Assembly (NCBI GenBank): GCA_947685225.1
Contig: CANTUV010000003.1
Coordinates: forward strand, 8,130,001 to 8,194,000
From: Garcia nutans
Lineage: Eukaryota > Streptophyta > Magnoliopsida > Malpighiales > Euphorbiaceae
DNA: 64,000 bases
Reading direction: 5' to 3'
Shown here: one piece after another, positions 32,940 to 44,346 of the stretch
Layout: each line of letters opens with the position of its first letter
How positions within the stretch are numbered: the stretch's first letter is position 1
Notes under the pieces: generated by a model
The model's database searches: none
Told to the model about the DNA's origin: nothing
The model's input: the letters and a program-made list of their open reading frames with translations, nothing else
Made by a program: the position numbers and the translations under genes

Positions 32940-34950
32940 TAAATTAGTTGTGAAGTATGGTTGTGATTGTGTATTTTTGAGTTAAATTGAGTTGTGTTGA
33001 TGTTTATACAAGTATTATGTGGTATAATAATGGTTTTGGGTAAGTTGTGTGGAGTTGAAAATGGTTATGAAAGATGATAGTAGGATGTGGCATTTTTGTG
33101 TCGATATCAGGTTTGTTGGCCTGACACGCCCAGTGACACGGCCATGCCTTTAGGCGTGTCATTGGTTCTATTTTCAGTGATGGTGACAGGAGCAGTGACA
33201 TGCCCATGTCACTGAGCATGCCACAGCTTCTGTGGTGTTGTAGTTTTGACACGTCCAGTGACACTCCCATGTCACTGAGCGTGTCATAGCTACCGTGTTA
33301 TTATAGAATTGACACTACCAGTGACACGCCCATGTCACTGAGCATGTCATAGCTACTGTGTTGCTGGAAGATTGACACATGCAGTGACACACCCATGTCA
33401 ATGAGTGTGTCAAAGCTTCTGTGTTGTGGGTTTAGGGCACGGTCATGGACATGCCCTTGTTGTTGAGTGTGTCAAGTGTAGAGTTTGCCCTAGATAGTTC
33501 TCTCCCTTATTTTATTATGTGAATCACTAAATGGGTATTTATAATCACCTTTGGTTTAGGATTTAAAGAGAATTGAGTTACCCAATCCAAGTTTGAGGGA
33601 TATCTTGGAAGACGAGATTGAAGTGGTGTTGTTGCTTTTAGAGGTAAGTACAAACTTTGAATGATTGCATACATTTACATGACATTGGGACTTAACACAT
33701 TTGTTGGAAAGATGTGTTAAGTTACTTAATATATTGTTGATGAATGAGAAATATGTTATGATATGTATAATGTGAATTATGTTGATGTATCAAAGCAATT
33801 GAGTAATGTGTTGTAAATGAAAAGAAATGTGGAATGATGTGATGAGATATTTGAAAACATAATGTAACAAATTGATATTGATATAAAAGAGAAAGATGAG
33901 AAAAGTAAGAAAAAGATGATATAATAAAGCAATGTGCCTAGTTGATCATGAGAAAATGAGAAAGGATTTGAGAATGAAACTATGAAAGTATTTAATAACG
34001 AGAAAAATGAATAAATTGTGTGCCTAGTATGTTATTCAATTTTCAGAGTTCTAGGTTTGGCAGCATGCCTATGAATTGCTTACGGGCTAAATGCTGGGCA
34101 GGTGAAAAGACCGAGTCGTAAGCTGGGCCCAGCTGATAAATTTGATTTTTTGGGGTGAAAAGACCAGGTCATAAGCCTCGAAAATAAATCCTTGAAGCTA
34201 GAATGAGTGAAAAGACCGGGTCATAAGCTCATATCTAATTGGATTATCCATGGATATATTGCTACGGGGCTAGACACAAGGTGTCATTATGGACGAAAGC
34301 AGTAACTCTGAAATTTGAATAGCATATTAGATCCTTTTTGGGTCCATGCTTGTCTTCACTTTAATGTGAATTATGAAATGAGATACAATTGATTAATATA
34401 ATGAGTTATAATGTTATGAGCTGTTATGTATATATATATGTGTTGTGCATTAACATTTCATTTGGACTGTATTGTATCAAAGTTTGTACCACTAAGCATT
34501 GGCTTAGCGCGATTGTGGTTCATCGCGCAGTTAGCAGGGTAGATCCGGTTGTGCCGGAGAGCTCATCTAGACCGAGTCGAGTCTAGGCTTGAGACTTTTA
34601 GATCAGAGTTGTTAGTGGAACATCAAGATCATAGATAAACTGCCAGCATGTATAAATCTTATATTTTTGTACATTTTGATTTTGATGTATATAAATATGT
34701 ATATTTCGCTTCCGCAATCTATCAAAAATATTTTGGATAAACCTTTGGTTTTGAAAGTATATATCCTTTATAGCAAATAATATTTCATTTAATATTTATG
34801 TGATATTGCTTAAATGTTTTAAGTTATAAAAATTTTATAAATACGTTTTGATTGTTTTCAAAAAGGTTGTGACATTCGTGTTTCCTTTATACATATATTA
34901 CATATGGAGGGTATATGTAGTGTTTATATATTGGGTATACGGGTATTACA
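32940..34950 (+). repeat. RT-5 3' LTR, 5'-truncated
   Basis: It ends GGGTATTACA at 34950 and is very close to the RT-6 LTR in reverse complement (compare 34410-34950 with 36400-36808 and 63825-64000). It includes the GACACG array (33115-33470), a GAGGTAAGTACAAAC site at about 33641, the 12-bp hairpin with one mismatch (33691-33721) and three AAAAGACC(G/A)GGTC(G/A)TAAGC copies (about 34106-34225). Confidence 0.85.
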
Positions 34951-36230
34951 TTTCTTTATATGGCTAAAGCATCTGGCAGCCTCTGTATCCACTGTGATGC
35001 CCTGCTTCATCTGGCCTACTATTTTTGGATGTAGAGCCTCCTCTATGATCAGACCATGGCCGACCTCCTCTGCTAAAACCTCTGCCACCTCGACCCCCTC
35101 TAACACTAGATTGAGAAGCTGCAGTATCAGTTTGTCTATCCTCCAGTGACTCAGGACAATTTTTGATGAAGTGATCTAGATACCCACATCTATAACACAC
35201 TCCTAGTCCACCTGTCTTCCAACAATCACCTCCCATGTGCTTACCACAATGGACACGTGTATAAGAAACTAGCCTCTGAATTACTGAAGTTGGAGCACTA
35301 GCCACTGACACTATAGGTCTTGATCTCTGCCTCAACTGCTGCTGAACTGACCTACTAGACTGCCCCCTAACTCCTACTAAACCTCTAAAAATGACCTCCT
35401 TGGCCTCTCTTCACAGATGAAGACCCTGCCTCAAACTGGGTTCTCCTAACTCTGGTCTCCTCATCCCTAGCAACTACTGTAGTACCCTATGCTCTCTCAA
35501 CACTCCTGGCAGCTGCAACTAACTGGGAAAAATTTTGATACTGGGAGCCTGTGATAATACACATGATAGAGAGTCTCAACCCCTCCTTAAAATCTCCGAC
35601 ACCGGTCTATCTCATATGAAATAATCCCACCAGCATAATGACTCAACCAGATAAACTCAATCTCATACTCTATCACTGTATGGTTATCCTATCTCAGATT
35701 CAAAAACTCCATCTTCTTTGCATCTTTATACTCCCTCGAAGTATACTTATGCTTAAACTCTCTTAAAAAAATCATCATAAGTCAATGTTGGTGGATTATC
35801 CATCGCATGTGGAACCGTCTTCCACCAATCATATGCATCTCTCTGCAGAAGGGATCTAGCATAATCAATTTTTTTCTTTAGGAGTAGCTTGTAGCTGGAT
35901 GAATACCCTCTGAACTCTATCTAACCACTGCTCAGCTACTGCAGGATCTGTAGTACCAATAAAATCCTCAGCTCCAAACTTTCTCAATTTATCATATTGC
36001 CTCATCGGTACTTAAGGCTACGGTTGCGGTGGCGGCTACTGCACTGGAGCCTGCCTCAATAACTCCACCATATGTCGTACCCAAACCGGCGGAATCTCAT
36101 CAACTGCTGGTCTCTCTGGCACAAGAGCAGGTGCCTCACTAGCTATCTCAACCCTAGCTCCATCTCTACCCGTAACAGGAGCTACACTCTCAGCATTACC
36201 TTCAACAGACTGACGCACCTGAGATGCCAT
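34951..36230 (-). pseudogene. RT-6 gag, decayed
   Basis: The ATG is at 36230 (MASQVRQSVEGNAESVAP). The capsid-coding region at 35400-36030 still shows the family order but carries many frameshifts and stops. The last part (35335-34964) is open and encodes a zinc knuckle, CYRCGYLDHFIKNC, and a Gly/Arg-rich tail. Homology ends at about 34951, where RT-5 was inserted. The rest of RT-6 (protease onward) lies beyond RT-5's left end, outside the window. It is more decayed than RT-4 or RT-9, in keeping with its position as the outermost host. Confidence 0.85.
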
Positions 36231-36379
36231 AACTACCTATATATGTAAACACAGCAGAAATTGCCACATCAAGATCAAAAACTGCCAATGCCTATACATG
36301 TATCTTATTTAAAAACCATATTTTAAAATCAAAATATTCTTTCTTTTACATTTCACCTAGGTTGAGAACCTCAAACCTA

Positions 36380-36392
36380 GGCTTTGAAACGA
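36380..36392 (-). other. Degenerate primer binding site, RT-6
   Basis: At the expected place next to the LTR, the minus strand reads TCGTTTCAAAGCC where TGGTATCAGAGCC is expected. The surrounding leader still matches the RT-4 leader. Confidence 0.6.
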
Positions 36393-36399
36393 AAACAAA

Positions 36400-36808
36400 T
36401 GTAACACCCGTATACCCAATATACAAACACTACATATACCCGCTATATGTAATATATGTATAGAGGTTACACGAATGTCACAACCTTTTTGAAAACAATC
36501 AAAACCTTATTTATAAAATTTGTATAACTTAAAACATTTAAACAATATCACATAAATAGTAAATGAAATATTATTTGCTATAACACATATATACTTTCAA
36601 AACCAAAGGTTTATCTAAAACATTTTTTATAGATTGCGGAAGCGAAATATACATATTTATATACATTAAAATCAAAATGTATAAAAATATAGGATTTATA
36701 CATGCTGGCAGTTTGTCTCTGATCTTGATGTTCCACTAACAACTTTGATCTAAAAGTTTCACGCCTAGACTCGACTCGGTCTAGACGAGCTCTCTGGAAC
36801 AACTGGAT
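36400..36808 (-). repeat. RT-6 5' LTR, left part
   Basis: It begins TGTAACACCC. It is interrupted at 36808 by RT-7 and resumes at 63825. The two pieces join at a GAGCTCTC...GGATCTACCCTGC stretch that is continuous (in reverse complement) in the RT-5 3' LTR near 34535-34562. Confidence 0.88.
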
Positions 36809-39800
36809 TGTAACAACCTTATACCCTATATACGTACAATACATATTTCCAGCATATGTAAAATACGCATATACGGTACAAAAATGTCACAGACTGATTT
36901 ACTAATTTTTTTTACATTTCCAATTTAAAATTTCAAATTCTAAATATATAAAAATTAAATAGAATATAAATATTATTTACTTGTTATAAGAACCCAAAAT
37001 AAATATATATATATATAAATCTTTGGAAAAAAAATTCACTAGAGTTTTGTCTATAATTTGGATTATCCCAAAATTTATCAAAACACAACCTGCAAAAAGA
37101 AAATATTCCCAAATAATTTCCAATCACCATCTCAACCATACTTCTCAATTTCACCAAGTTTCTCAAACCTTTATACATATAGATATATATAATTTAAAAC
37201 ACACTTACTCTCCCATTTCAAATACATTGACCCAAACATTCTTTATAATATACAATATGTAAAATTCAAAACATAATATATTATGCATAAGACTCAAAAT
37301 GTACAATAACATTAAAATATATACATGCTGCTGGTAGTGTTTCTGATCTCGATAGCAACTCTACAAGCTCAACTAAAAGTCTAGACCCGACCTGGTCTAG
37401 AAGAACTCTCTAGCTCAACTGGATCTACCCTGTCACCTGCGCGATGGAAACAATCATGCTAAGTCGAAGCCTAGTGGTACAAACTTTGATAATAACAATA
37501 TAACTCAATGCAATAACAAATGCATAATGCATAAAGATGTCACATCAATCCACTTTCTTATATTTTTTTAAAATATTTCATAAGCACAACTCATAACATT
37601 ATATTACTCAATTGTATCATAATTCATAATTCACATTAAAACAAAGACAAGCATGGGCCCAAAAAGGATCTAATATGCTATTCAAATTTCAGAGTTACTG
37701 CTTTGGTCCATAATGACACCATGTGTCTAGCCCCGTAGGCAATATATATATATCCATGGATAATGTAACAGCCCCAGTCTGTTGGACCTCAACCCGGCTA
37801 GACCCTTAGGCTCCAGTATCTTGGTCCTCTACCCAGCTAGACTGCTACAGTTTTTGAGGCTTACGACCCAGTTTTTTCACCCCAAAAACATCATATTTAT
37901 CAGCTGGCTTGGCTTACGACCCAGTCTTTTCACCATTCCAGCGTGTAGCCCATAGGCAATCATAGGCATGCCACCAAACCCAGAACTCTAAAAATTGAAT
38001 AACATACTAGGCACACAATTTATTCATATTTCTCATTATTAATCTCTTTCTAATTTTTACATATTCAATCTAGTCACATTGCCTTATTTTCATAATTTTT
38101 TTTCTCACTTTTCTCATTTTTCACATCTTTCTCATTTTTCTCACTTTTCTCACTTTTCTCATTTTTATCAATATCAATTCATTTCATTATTACACATATC
38201 TCATTTTTGCATTCACAACACATTACCCAATTACTTTGGGTATTTTCACATAATATGCATATTTCACATGTTACACAAATTAGCCATTATCAATAACTTT
38301 TCACAATGCATTTAACACATATTACATTACAAATGTCATAGCATATTATTCATACACAATCAATGAACCAAGTAACTTAACACATTTTTCAACCAAAATG
38401 TGTTAAGTCCAAATGTTATGCAAATATAAACATTATATTCAAAGTTTGTACATACCTCCACTAGCAAACCAAAGCAAGCTAAAAACAACCTTCAATCCAA
38501 TCTTTCTAACTTGCCCTTTACCACTTGGATGAAGCAAATCAACCTCCCTCAATGCCTAAACCAAATGTAATAGCAAATAATCATTTAGTATCACATTTAA
38601 TGACATTTCCAACATTAAACCATAATTACACATCACTCCTACAAATTTCCAAAAATTTAGCCTTTCCTTACTTCAACATTGGAATTCCATTTTAATACAA
38701 TTAAATTAGTGTTTTAAGTTTATTTATATTATTAAAAACATATTTTAATACATTTAAATCATTTACATTATAAAAATACACTCTTATACATAAAATCTCA
38801 AAAATGGCATAACCTTCCCCCATTGAAGGTTTTCCATTCCAACACAATCCATTACTCATTCCAAGCTTATTTTCATCACTTTTAACACTAAATAACATGC
38901 TTAAACAAGTAAAATCTCACAATTCAACCACTTTGGAAAATCACTTTTCCAAAACCCTAAATCTCCACTTCCATTCTCAAACTCCAACCCAACACCACCA
39001 AATCCAATATTTGACTTTAAAATACTTGTTTATGAATCAAAACAACTCATTTAGAACCAATTTGCACAATTTAAGTTCATGTTTTCAAAGCCCCAAAAAT
39101 CCATAACCATAAATTCTCTCTCTTCACCATTCTTTAACCAAACTCCATCATCTCTTCAATCTAACTTTAGAATCATTGTTAACTACCCAAAATAACATCA
39201 TACACACCAATTCCAACAATTATAACATACTACATAAAACTCTAAATTCTCACATAATCTCATCTTCCATGGAATTCAAAGAAAAAAAGTGGAAACTTAC
39301 TTAATTTTGGTGGAAATCACCAAAAATCCACTTGAAACTTGTTAATTCCTTTAATTTATGGAGTATGGAAGAAGCAAAATCCTTGGTCTTCAAACTTCCA
39401 TGGAAGCCACGTTCTTGAGAAAAAGAAGAAGAAGAAGAAGGCTTTTAATATTCTTTCATTTTCATCTTTTTTTAACCACACATATATATATATATTAAAA
39501 TAATTTAATATTTAATTATTTAATTATTTTTTTAATAAATTAAAAGTTCTAATTTCCCTCTTCCATTCAAAATTAATTTGTTTTTGAATTATTTTATTAA
39601 TTTTGAATTTATAATATTTAATTACCAAAATACCTTTTTCTTTTAAAAAGTGTTGACTTTTATATATGTTATATATATTTTGCATATATATCACATATAT
39701 ATTCCATTTTTTCATTTAAAATCCCTTCATTTTTCATTTAAAACCATTAATTTAATTTATCCTTTTAAATTATAATTTATTTTATCCAATTTTCCAAAAA

Positions 39801-39832
39801 TTAGAAATTTTCAAAAAATTTTGGATGTTACA
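36809..39832 (-). repeat. RT-7 3' LTR (3.0 kb)
   Basis: This is a full-length LTR. It contains the GCGCGAT-type region (about 37438), minus-strand AAAGACTGGGTCGTAAGC copies (about 37860-37935), a TTTCTCA-rich run (38100-38165), the 12-bp hairpin (38376-38407), and a GAAGAAG run near 39426. It lacks a clear CACGGCC array. Bases 37716-39832 pair with 61691-63824. Confidence 0.9.
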
Positions 39833-40743
39833 ATTCTCTCCCCCTAAAACAAATTTCGTCCCCGAAATTACCTGTCCTCAAGTCTGGAACAATTGGGGAA
39901 ACTGACTCTACATCACCTGCTCACTTTCCTATGTCGCCTCCTCAATGGCGTGATTCCTCCAAAGGACTTTCACAAGTGGCATCCTCTTATTCCTCAATTC
40001 TTTAACCTCTCGTGCCAAAATCGCCACTGGTTCTTCCTCGTAAGTCAAATCTGGACTCACCTCAATGGACTCCACTAACAAGATATGAGATGGGTCAAAC
40101 CTGTATCTTCAAAGCATCGAGGCATGGAAAATATTATGTATTTGATCCAACTCAGGCGGCAAAGCTAGTCTATAAGCCACTGGACCAACTCTCTCCAACA
40201 CCTCATATGGTCCTATGAAACGAGGACTCAACTTCCCTTTGAGCCAAATCTCAAAATCTTCTTCCATGGAGACACCTTCAGAAACACTTTATCTTCCACA
40301 CTAAACTCTATGTCTCTTCTTTTTAAATCTGAATATGATTTATGTCGGTCTGAAACTGCTTTCAAATGACCCCGAATCACCTTCACTTTTTCCTCTGTTT
40401 CCTTAATCAAATCGGGACCAACCAGTTTACCTTCTCCAACTTCATCCCAACACAAAGGTGTCCTGCATCCCCTGCCATATAAAGCCTCATAAGGAGTCAT
40501 CCCAATTCTCGACTGATGACTATTGTTATAAGCAAATTCAATTAATGGCAAAAATCTGTCCCAATTCTCGGCAAAATCAATGATACAGCTCCTCAACATA
40601 TCCTCCAGAATCTGTATCACTCTTTCTGACTGTCCATCTGTCTGAGGATAGAAAGCAGTACTAAAATGCAATTGAGAACCCAAAGCATTATGCAATCTCT
40701 TCCAAAGCCTCGAAGTAAACCGGAGATCTCGATCCGAGACCAA
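39833..40743 (-). pseudogene. RT-7 3' end of pol: integrase core to chromodomain
   Basis: It starts next to the LTR with a polypurine tract (39833-39850, minus strand AGGGGGAGAGAA). The broken 3' part (39850-40227) corresponds to the integrase C-terminus and chromodomain of RT-9. An open stretch, 40743-40228, encodes VSDRDLRFTSRLWKRL (second catalytic Asp), ALGSQLHFSTAFYPQTDGQSERVIQ (catalytic Glu) and ALYGRGCRTPLCW. Upstream sequence is replaced by a GC-rich insertion at 40744. It is non-functional. Confidence 0.85.
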
Positions 40744-40955
40744 AGAATGTAACGACAGCTGGTCTATTGGGACTTTTCTCCTGTATGTGGACCGAAGTCC
40801 CAGCCCTCAACCTGGCAGGCCGCCACAGTACTAGACTGCCCTCGCGGGCCCTCCAGTAGGATTTGTTTATTTGGCTCCCAAGGGAGTCGCCTCCCCAGAT
40901 CGAACACCCGACCTCTCCCTTAAGAGAGCCAGTGTGCACAATCCAGTACTAGGGA
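40744..40955 (-). repeat. GC-rich insertion, possible tRNA-derived SINE
   Basis: About 210 bases are much richer in G+C than their surroundings and unrelated to any other part of the window. On the minus strand they start CTCCCTAGTACTGG, contain a B-box-like GTGTTCGATCTGG and a weak A-box-like TGGCTCTC about 25 bases upstream, and end near GTTACATTC. A short SINE fits the size and motifs. Filler DNA from double-strand break repair is the alternative, since it sits at a rearrangement junction. Confidence 0.4.
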
Positions 40956-41047
40956 GACTCAATTGGCGGATGAGAGAATTCAAAAAATTGTGTTGGTTTG
41001 TCAGAAGGGGGAGAGTCGAGACTTTTATGTGAGGGATAATGAAAGTC
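40956..41047 (+). pseudogene. Inverted 90-bp piece of RT-7 integrase coding DNA
   Basis: On the plus strand this encodes QLADERIQKIVLVCQKGESR and following residues, matching the QLADKKIQKIVLDCESGK stretch of RT-9 pol. The surrounding pol is on the minus strand. The piece sits exactly where it belongs in the order of the protein (after LLDHI) but is flipped. The next several hundred bases of integrase are missing. Confidence 0.8.
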
Positions 41048-42650
41048 TAATATGATCCAACAAGATTGGCCTCAACTATACCTGAGCCATCAAAGCACCA
41101 TCATCAGAAGATTCAAATCTAGCGTGCAATGCTCTCAACTCAACAAGCAACGAGAGTGAATAAGCAGTCAAACATGTGAAAGATTTTTTACTCAAGGCAT
41201 CAGCAACAACATTTGCCTTACCAGGATGATAATCAATCAAACAGTCGTAGTCTTTAATAACCTCTAACCACTGTCTCTGCCGAAGATTCAGCTCTCTCTG
41301 AACACCCAGGTATTTCAAACTCTTGTGATCTGTATAAATGAAACACTTTTCCCTATACAAATAATGCAACCAAATCTATAAGGCAAAGACTATTGCTGCT
41401 AATTCCAAATCATGCGTTGGATAATTTAGCTCATGTGGTTTCAACTGTCGAGAGGCATAAGCAATGACTCTACCCTCCTGCATCAAAACACAAACTAAAC
41501 CATTGTGTGAAGCATCACTATATATCACATATGTTTTACCTTCCGCAGGCAGGGTAAGGATAGGAGCTTGAGTCAACATCTCCCTCAGCTGCTCAAAACT
41601 GACCTAACACTGATCTGTCCACACAAATTTAACTCCTTTCCGAAGTAATCTGGTGAGTGGTGTAGCTATTATAGAAAAACCCTTCACAAATCAATGATAA
41701 TAGCCTACCAATCTCAGAAAACTTCTAACCTCTGTCACAGTCTTTGGTGGACTCCAATTCAAGATAGCCTCACTTTTACTCTGATCAACTTTAATACCCT
41801 CTGCTGAAACCACATGACCAAGAAAAGCTACCTGATCAAGCTAGAACTCACACTTAGACAGTTTAGTATACAACTGCTTCTCTCTCAGAGTCTGCAATAC
41901 GATTCATAAATGCCTATTATGATCCTTCTCATTACGCGAATACACCAAAATGTTATCAATGAAGACTACCACAAACTGATCCAAAAATGGTTTGAATACC
42001 CTGTTCATCAAATCCATAAAAGTTGCTGGTGCATTTGTCAATCCAAAGGGCATCACCAGAAACTCATAATGCCCATACCTTGTACGAAAAGCTGTCTTGG
42101 GTACATCCACATCTCTGACTCTCAACTGATGGTACCCTGATCTCAGATCAATCTTAGAGAATACTGCTACTCCCTTCAACTGATCAAAGAGATCATCTAT
42201 CCAAGGCAAAGGATACTTGTTCTTGATGGTCACCTTATTCAACTACCTATAATAAATATACAATCTCATGGTGCCATCCTTCTTCTTCACAAATAACACA
42301 GGCGCTCCCCACGGAGACAATCTAGGGCGGATAAACCCTTTATCCAATAACTCTTGCAACTGCACCTTCAACTCTCTCAACTCAGCTGGTGCCATCCGAT
42401 AAGAGGTAATAGAGATAGGAGTGGTACCATGCAACAAATCGATACCAAACTCCACTTCTCTATCAGGAGGTACCCCTGGCAACTCATCAGGGAAAACATC
42501 TAAAAACTCGGCAACTGTGGGTATACTTTCAAGCAGGGATCCCACTACTCTAGTATCTACAACATGAGCAAGATAAGCCTCACATCCCATGTTCTCAAAG
42601 TAACACATTTCTTCTGAAAGTCTACCACGGGCCCATGCTTGGATAACCAA
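41048..42650 (-). pseudogene. RT-7 RT and RNase H
   Basis: The frame is broken into several open pieces. They cover the RT N-terminus (42650-42243, PWGAPVLFVKKKDGTMRL), the RT core (42242-41904, with the catalytic box changed to FIDN instead of FIDD), the RNase H start (41579-41376, IYSDASHNGLVCVLM) and the RNase H end (41369-41076, YTDHKSLKYLGVQRELNLRQ). The FIDN change removes one of the catalytic Asp residues, so the enzyme would be dead even without the stops. Confidence 0.87.
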
Positions 42651-43124
42651 TCCATGCCCAAAATTAGATCATATTCCCTGAAAGGCATCTCATTCAGGTC
42701 ACCGAAAAACTCCTCATCCTGAACAACAACTAGACTATCTCAGTGCACCCTACTCACCATAACACTATGCCCTAAAGGATTTGTCACCAAGACATCAAAT
42801 CCTAGGGACTCAGAATGCAATTCACTCACAGGCAAGATGGATGCACTTATGTATGAATGCATAGATCCAGGATCTAATAGAGCAAGGACTGAAATACAAA
42901 ATAAAGAAAATATACCAGCAATGACGATTGAAGCATCCGGTTGCCTCTGCATCACATAAACCCGCTGAGATGGCCAAGCCTCATCTGGCCTACTGCCTCC
43001 GGATGTAGAGCCTCCTCTTTGACTAAACCTAGGCCGACCACCTCTACTAAAACCTCTGTCACCACGACCCGCTCTGATACTAGGTTGAGAAGCTGCAGAA
43101 TCTGCCTGCCTAACCTCTGGTGCC
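42651..43124 (-). pseudogene. RT-7 protease and gag tail
   Basis: It includes the open piece 42955-42740 with the protease-like motif LALLDPGSMHSYIS, and a Gly/Arg-rich gag tail at about 42960-43100. It is cut by RT-8 at 43124. Gag resumes at 61457 with the zinc knuckle region. Confidence 0.82.
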
Positions 43125-44346
43125 TGTTAGGAAATCAAGGAGATCACTGCAAACAAAACACGCAGCGGAAAAAAAAATTTTGGTCTTTGATTTCCCATCA
43201 GGATCCATGTTGTTCGTTTAATTCGATAAAAGTGTTCAAAGAACTAACCTGTTGATGATTCAAAATCACAGTTTGAAGAGATGCCTCGATCGTGAAACAC
43301 CCTCAATCGCGTATCCACATGAATGCTACCGTCTGGAGTGCTAGCTCTCTGCAACGGCGAAGGCTAAAAAAATGTTTTCTCTAAAACGTATTAGGGTTTC
43401 TTTTTCGTTTTCTTTTATTTTCTAAAGTTACCTATATAAAGACTTAACGTCTTGAGTGAATATAATCACTCCAGAATCCAATTCAAAATTGGATAAGGTA
43501 AGTCAAATTCAGAATCCAAATCTAATTAGGATTCTGAATATATTATCTAATAATATATATAAATGAAAATAATAATAATAATAATAAATATTAATATCTA
43601 ATATTAATATTATTAATATTATATCCAGCCCAAAGTGCATTCTTGTGTGTGACCCGATAGGCCCATATTAATTGGCAGTCAATTTAATCTCTATTAAACC
43701 AACAAGTGATAATTGGCCTCTAGCAAGGCGTTACAACTACCCATTTAATATAAGGAATGTCCAATTTGCCTAATATTAGTACATGCATTAATCCCTTTGT
43801 CACACGATATCTAGCTTGAACATAAGTCATGGTCAACGTCATACTTATATTGTCCAAACTTATGATTACTCGATCTCCAAGTAGACTGATAAATACAAAT
43901 GAAATTGATCACACTATCAATTCATTTGAGCACGGCCATGCATTTCACAGTCTCACTTATCGAGGGGCCCAAAAAATATCTCTCTCAAAGAGAGGGACAA
44001 ATTCTATCTTGATTGTTCATTATCCTCTACATAATTTCTATCATATATGATCATAACCTTTATTACTATCCAGTTACGGATAATGTTTGATCATGTCAAA
44101 ATATAATAGTCCTTATATTGGAAACTATGACAATCTCAAGTCAAAGAATTAATACATAACTATCATGAGATTTACTTATGACACTAACCCATGTAGTAAT
44201 CTCATGATGGGTCTATCCAATACATTGTTCTCTAACAAGTATCTATGAAATTGATTTGTATCACTATACACATAACTATTTGATGATTATCAAATCAATG
44301 TTCATACTGGTTAAGAATTATTTTTTATCTCTATAACAATAATAAA
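43125..44346 (-). repeat. RT-8 3' LTR, left part
   Basis: It matches 60108-61331. RT-9 interrupts it at 44346. The last 125 bases lie at 54274-54398. An (AAT)n run is at about 43566-43588. Confidence 0.93.

Larger units (their letters stand above)
24547..34950 (+). mobile_element. RT-5: collapsed plus-strand chromovirus, with three insertions
   Basis: Recognisable pieces are 5' LTR (24547-24623, 27924-28727, 31879-32801), primer site, a leader of about 130 bases and a partial 3' LTR (about 32940-34950). The whole coding region is deleted. The 5' LTR pieces rejoin cleanly when the two solo LTRs are removed, as shown by comparison with 33140-34050 in its own 3' LTR. The extreme left end of the 5' LTR lies left of RT-4 and outside the window. 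RT-5 is inserted in gag of RT-6. Confidence 0.85.

Noticed and set aside
34951..36400. RT-5 and RT-6 as a single self-integrated element
   Set aside because: RT-5 has its own intact primer site and both LTRs in plus orientation, so it is a separate insertion. Self-integration is not excluded but is not needed.
38079..38315. ORF with HFSHFSH repeats (also 62029-62293)
   Set aside because: It is produced by the TTTCTCA-rich simple repeat of the RT-7 LTR. No protein family is evident.
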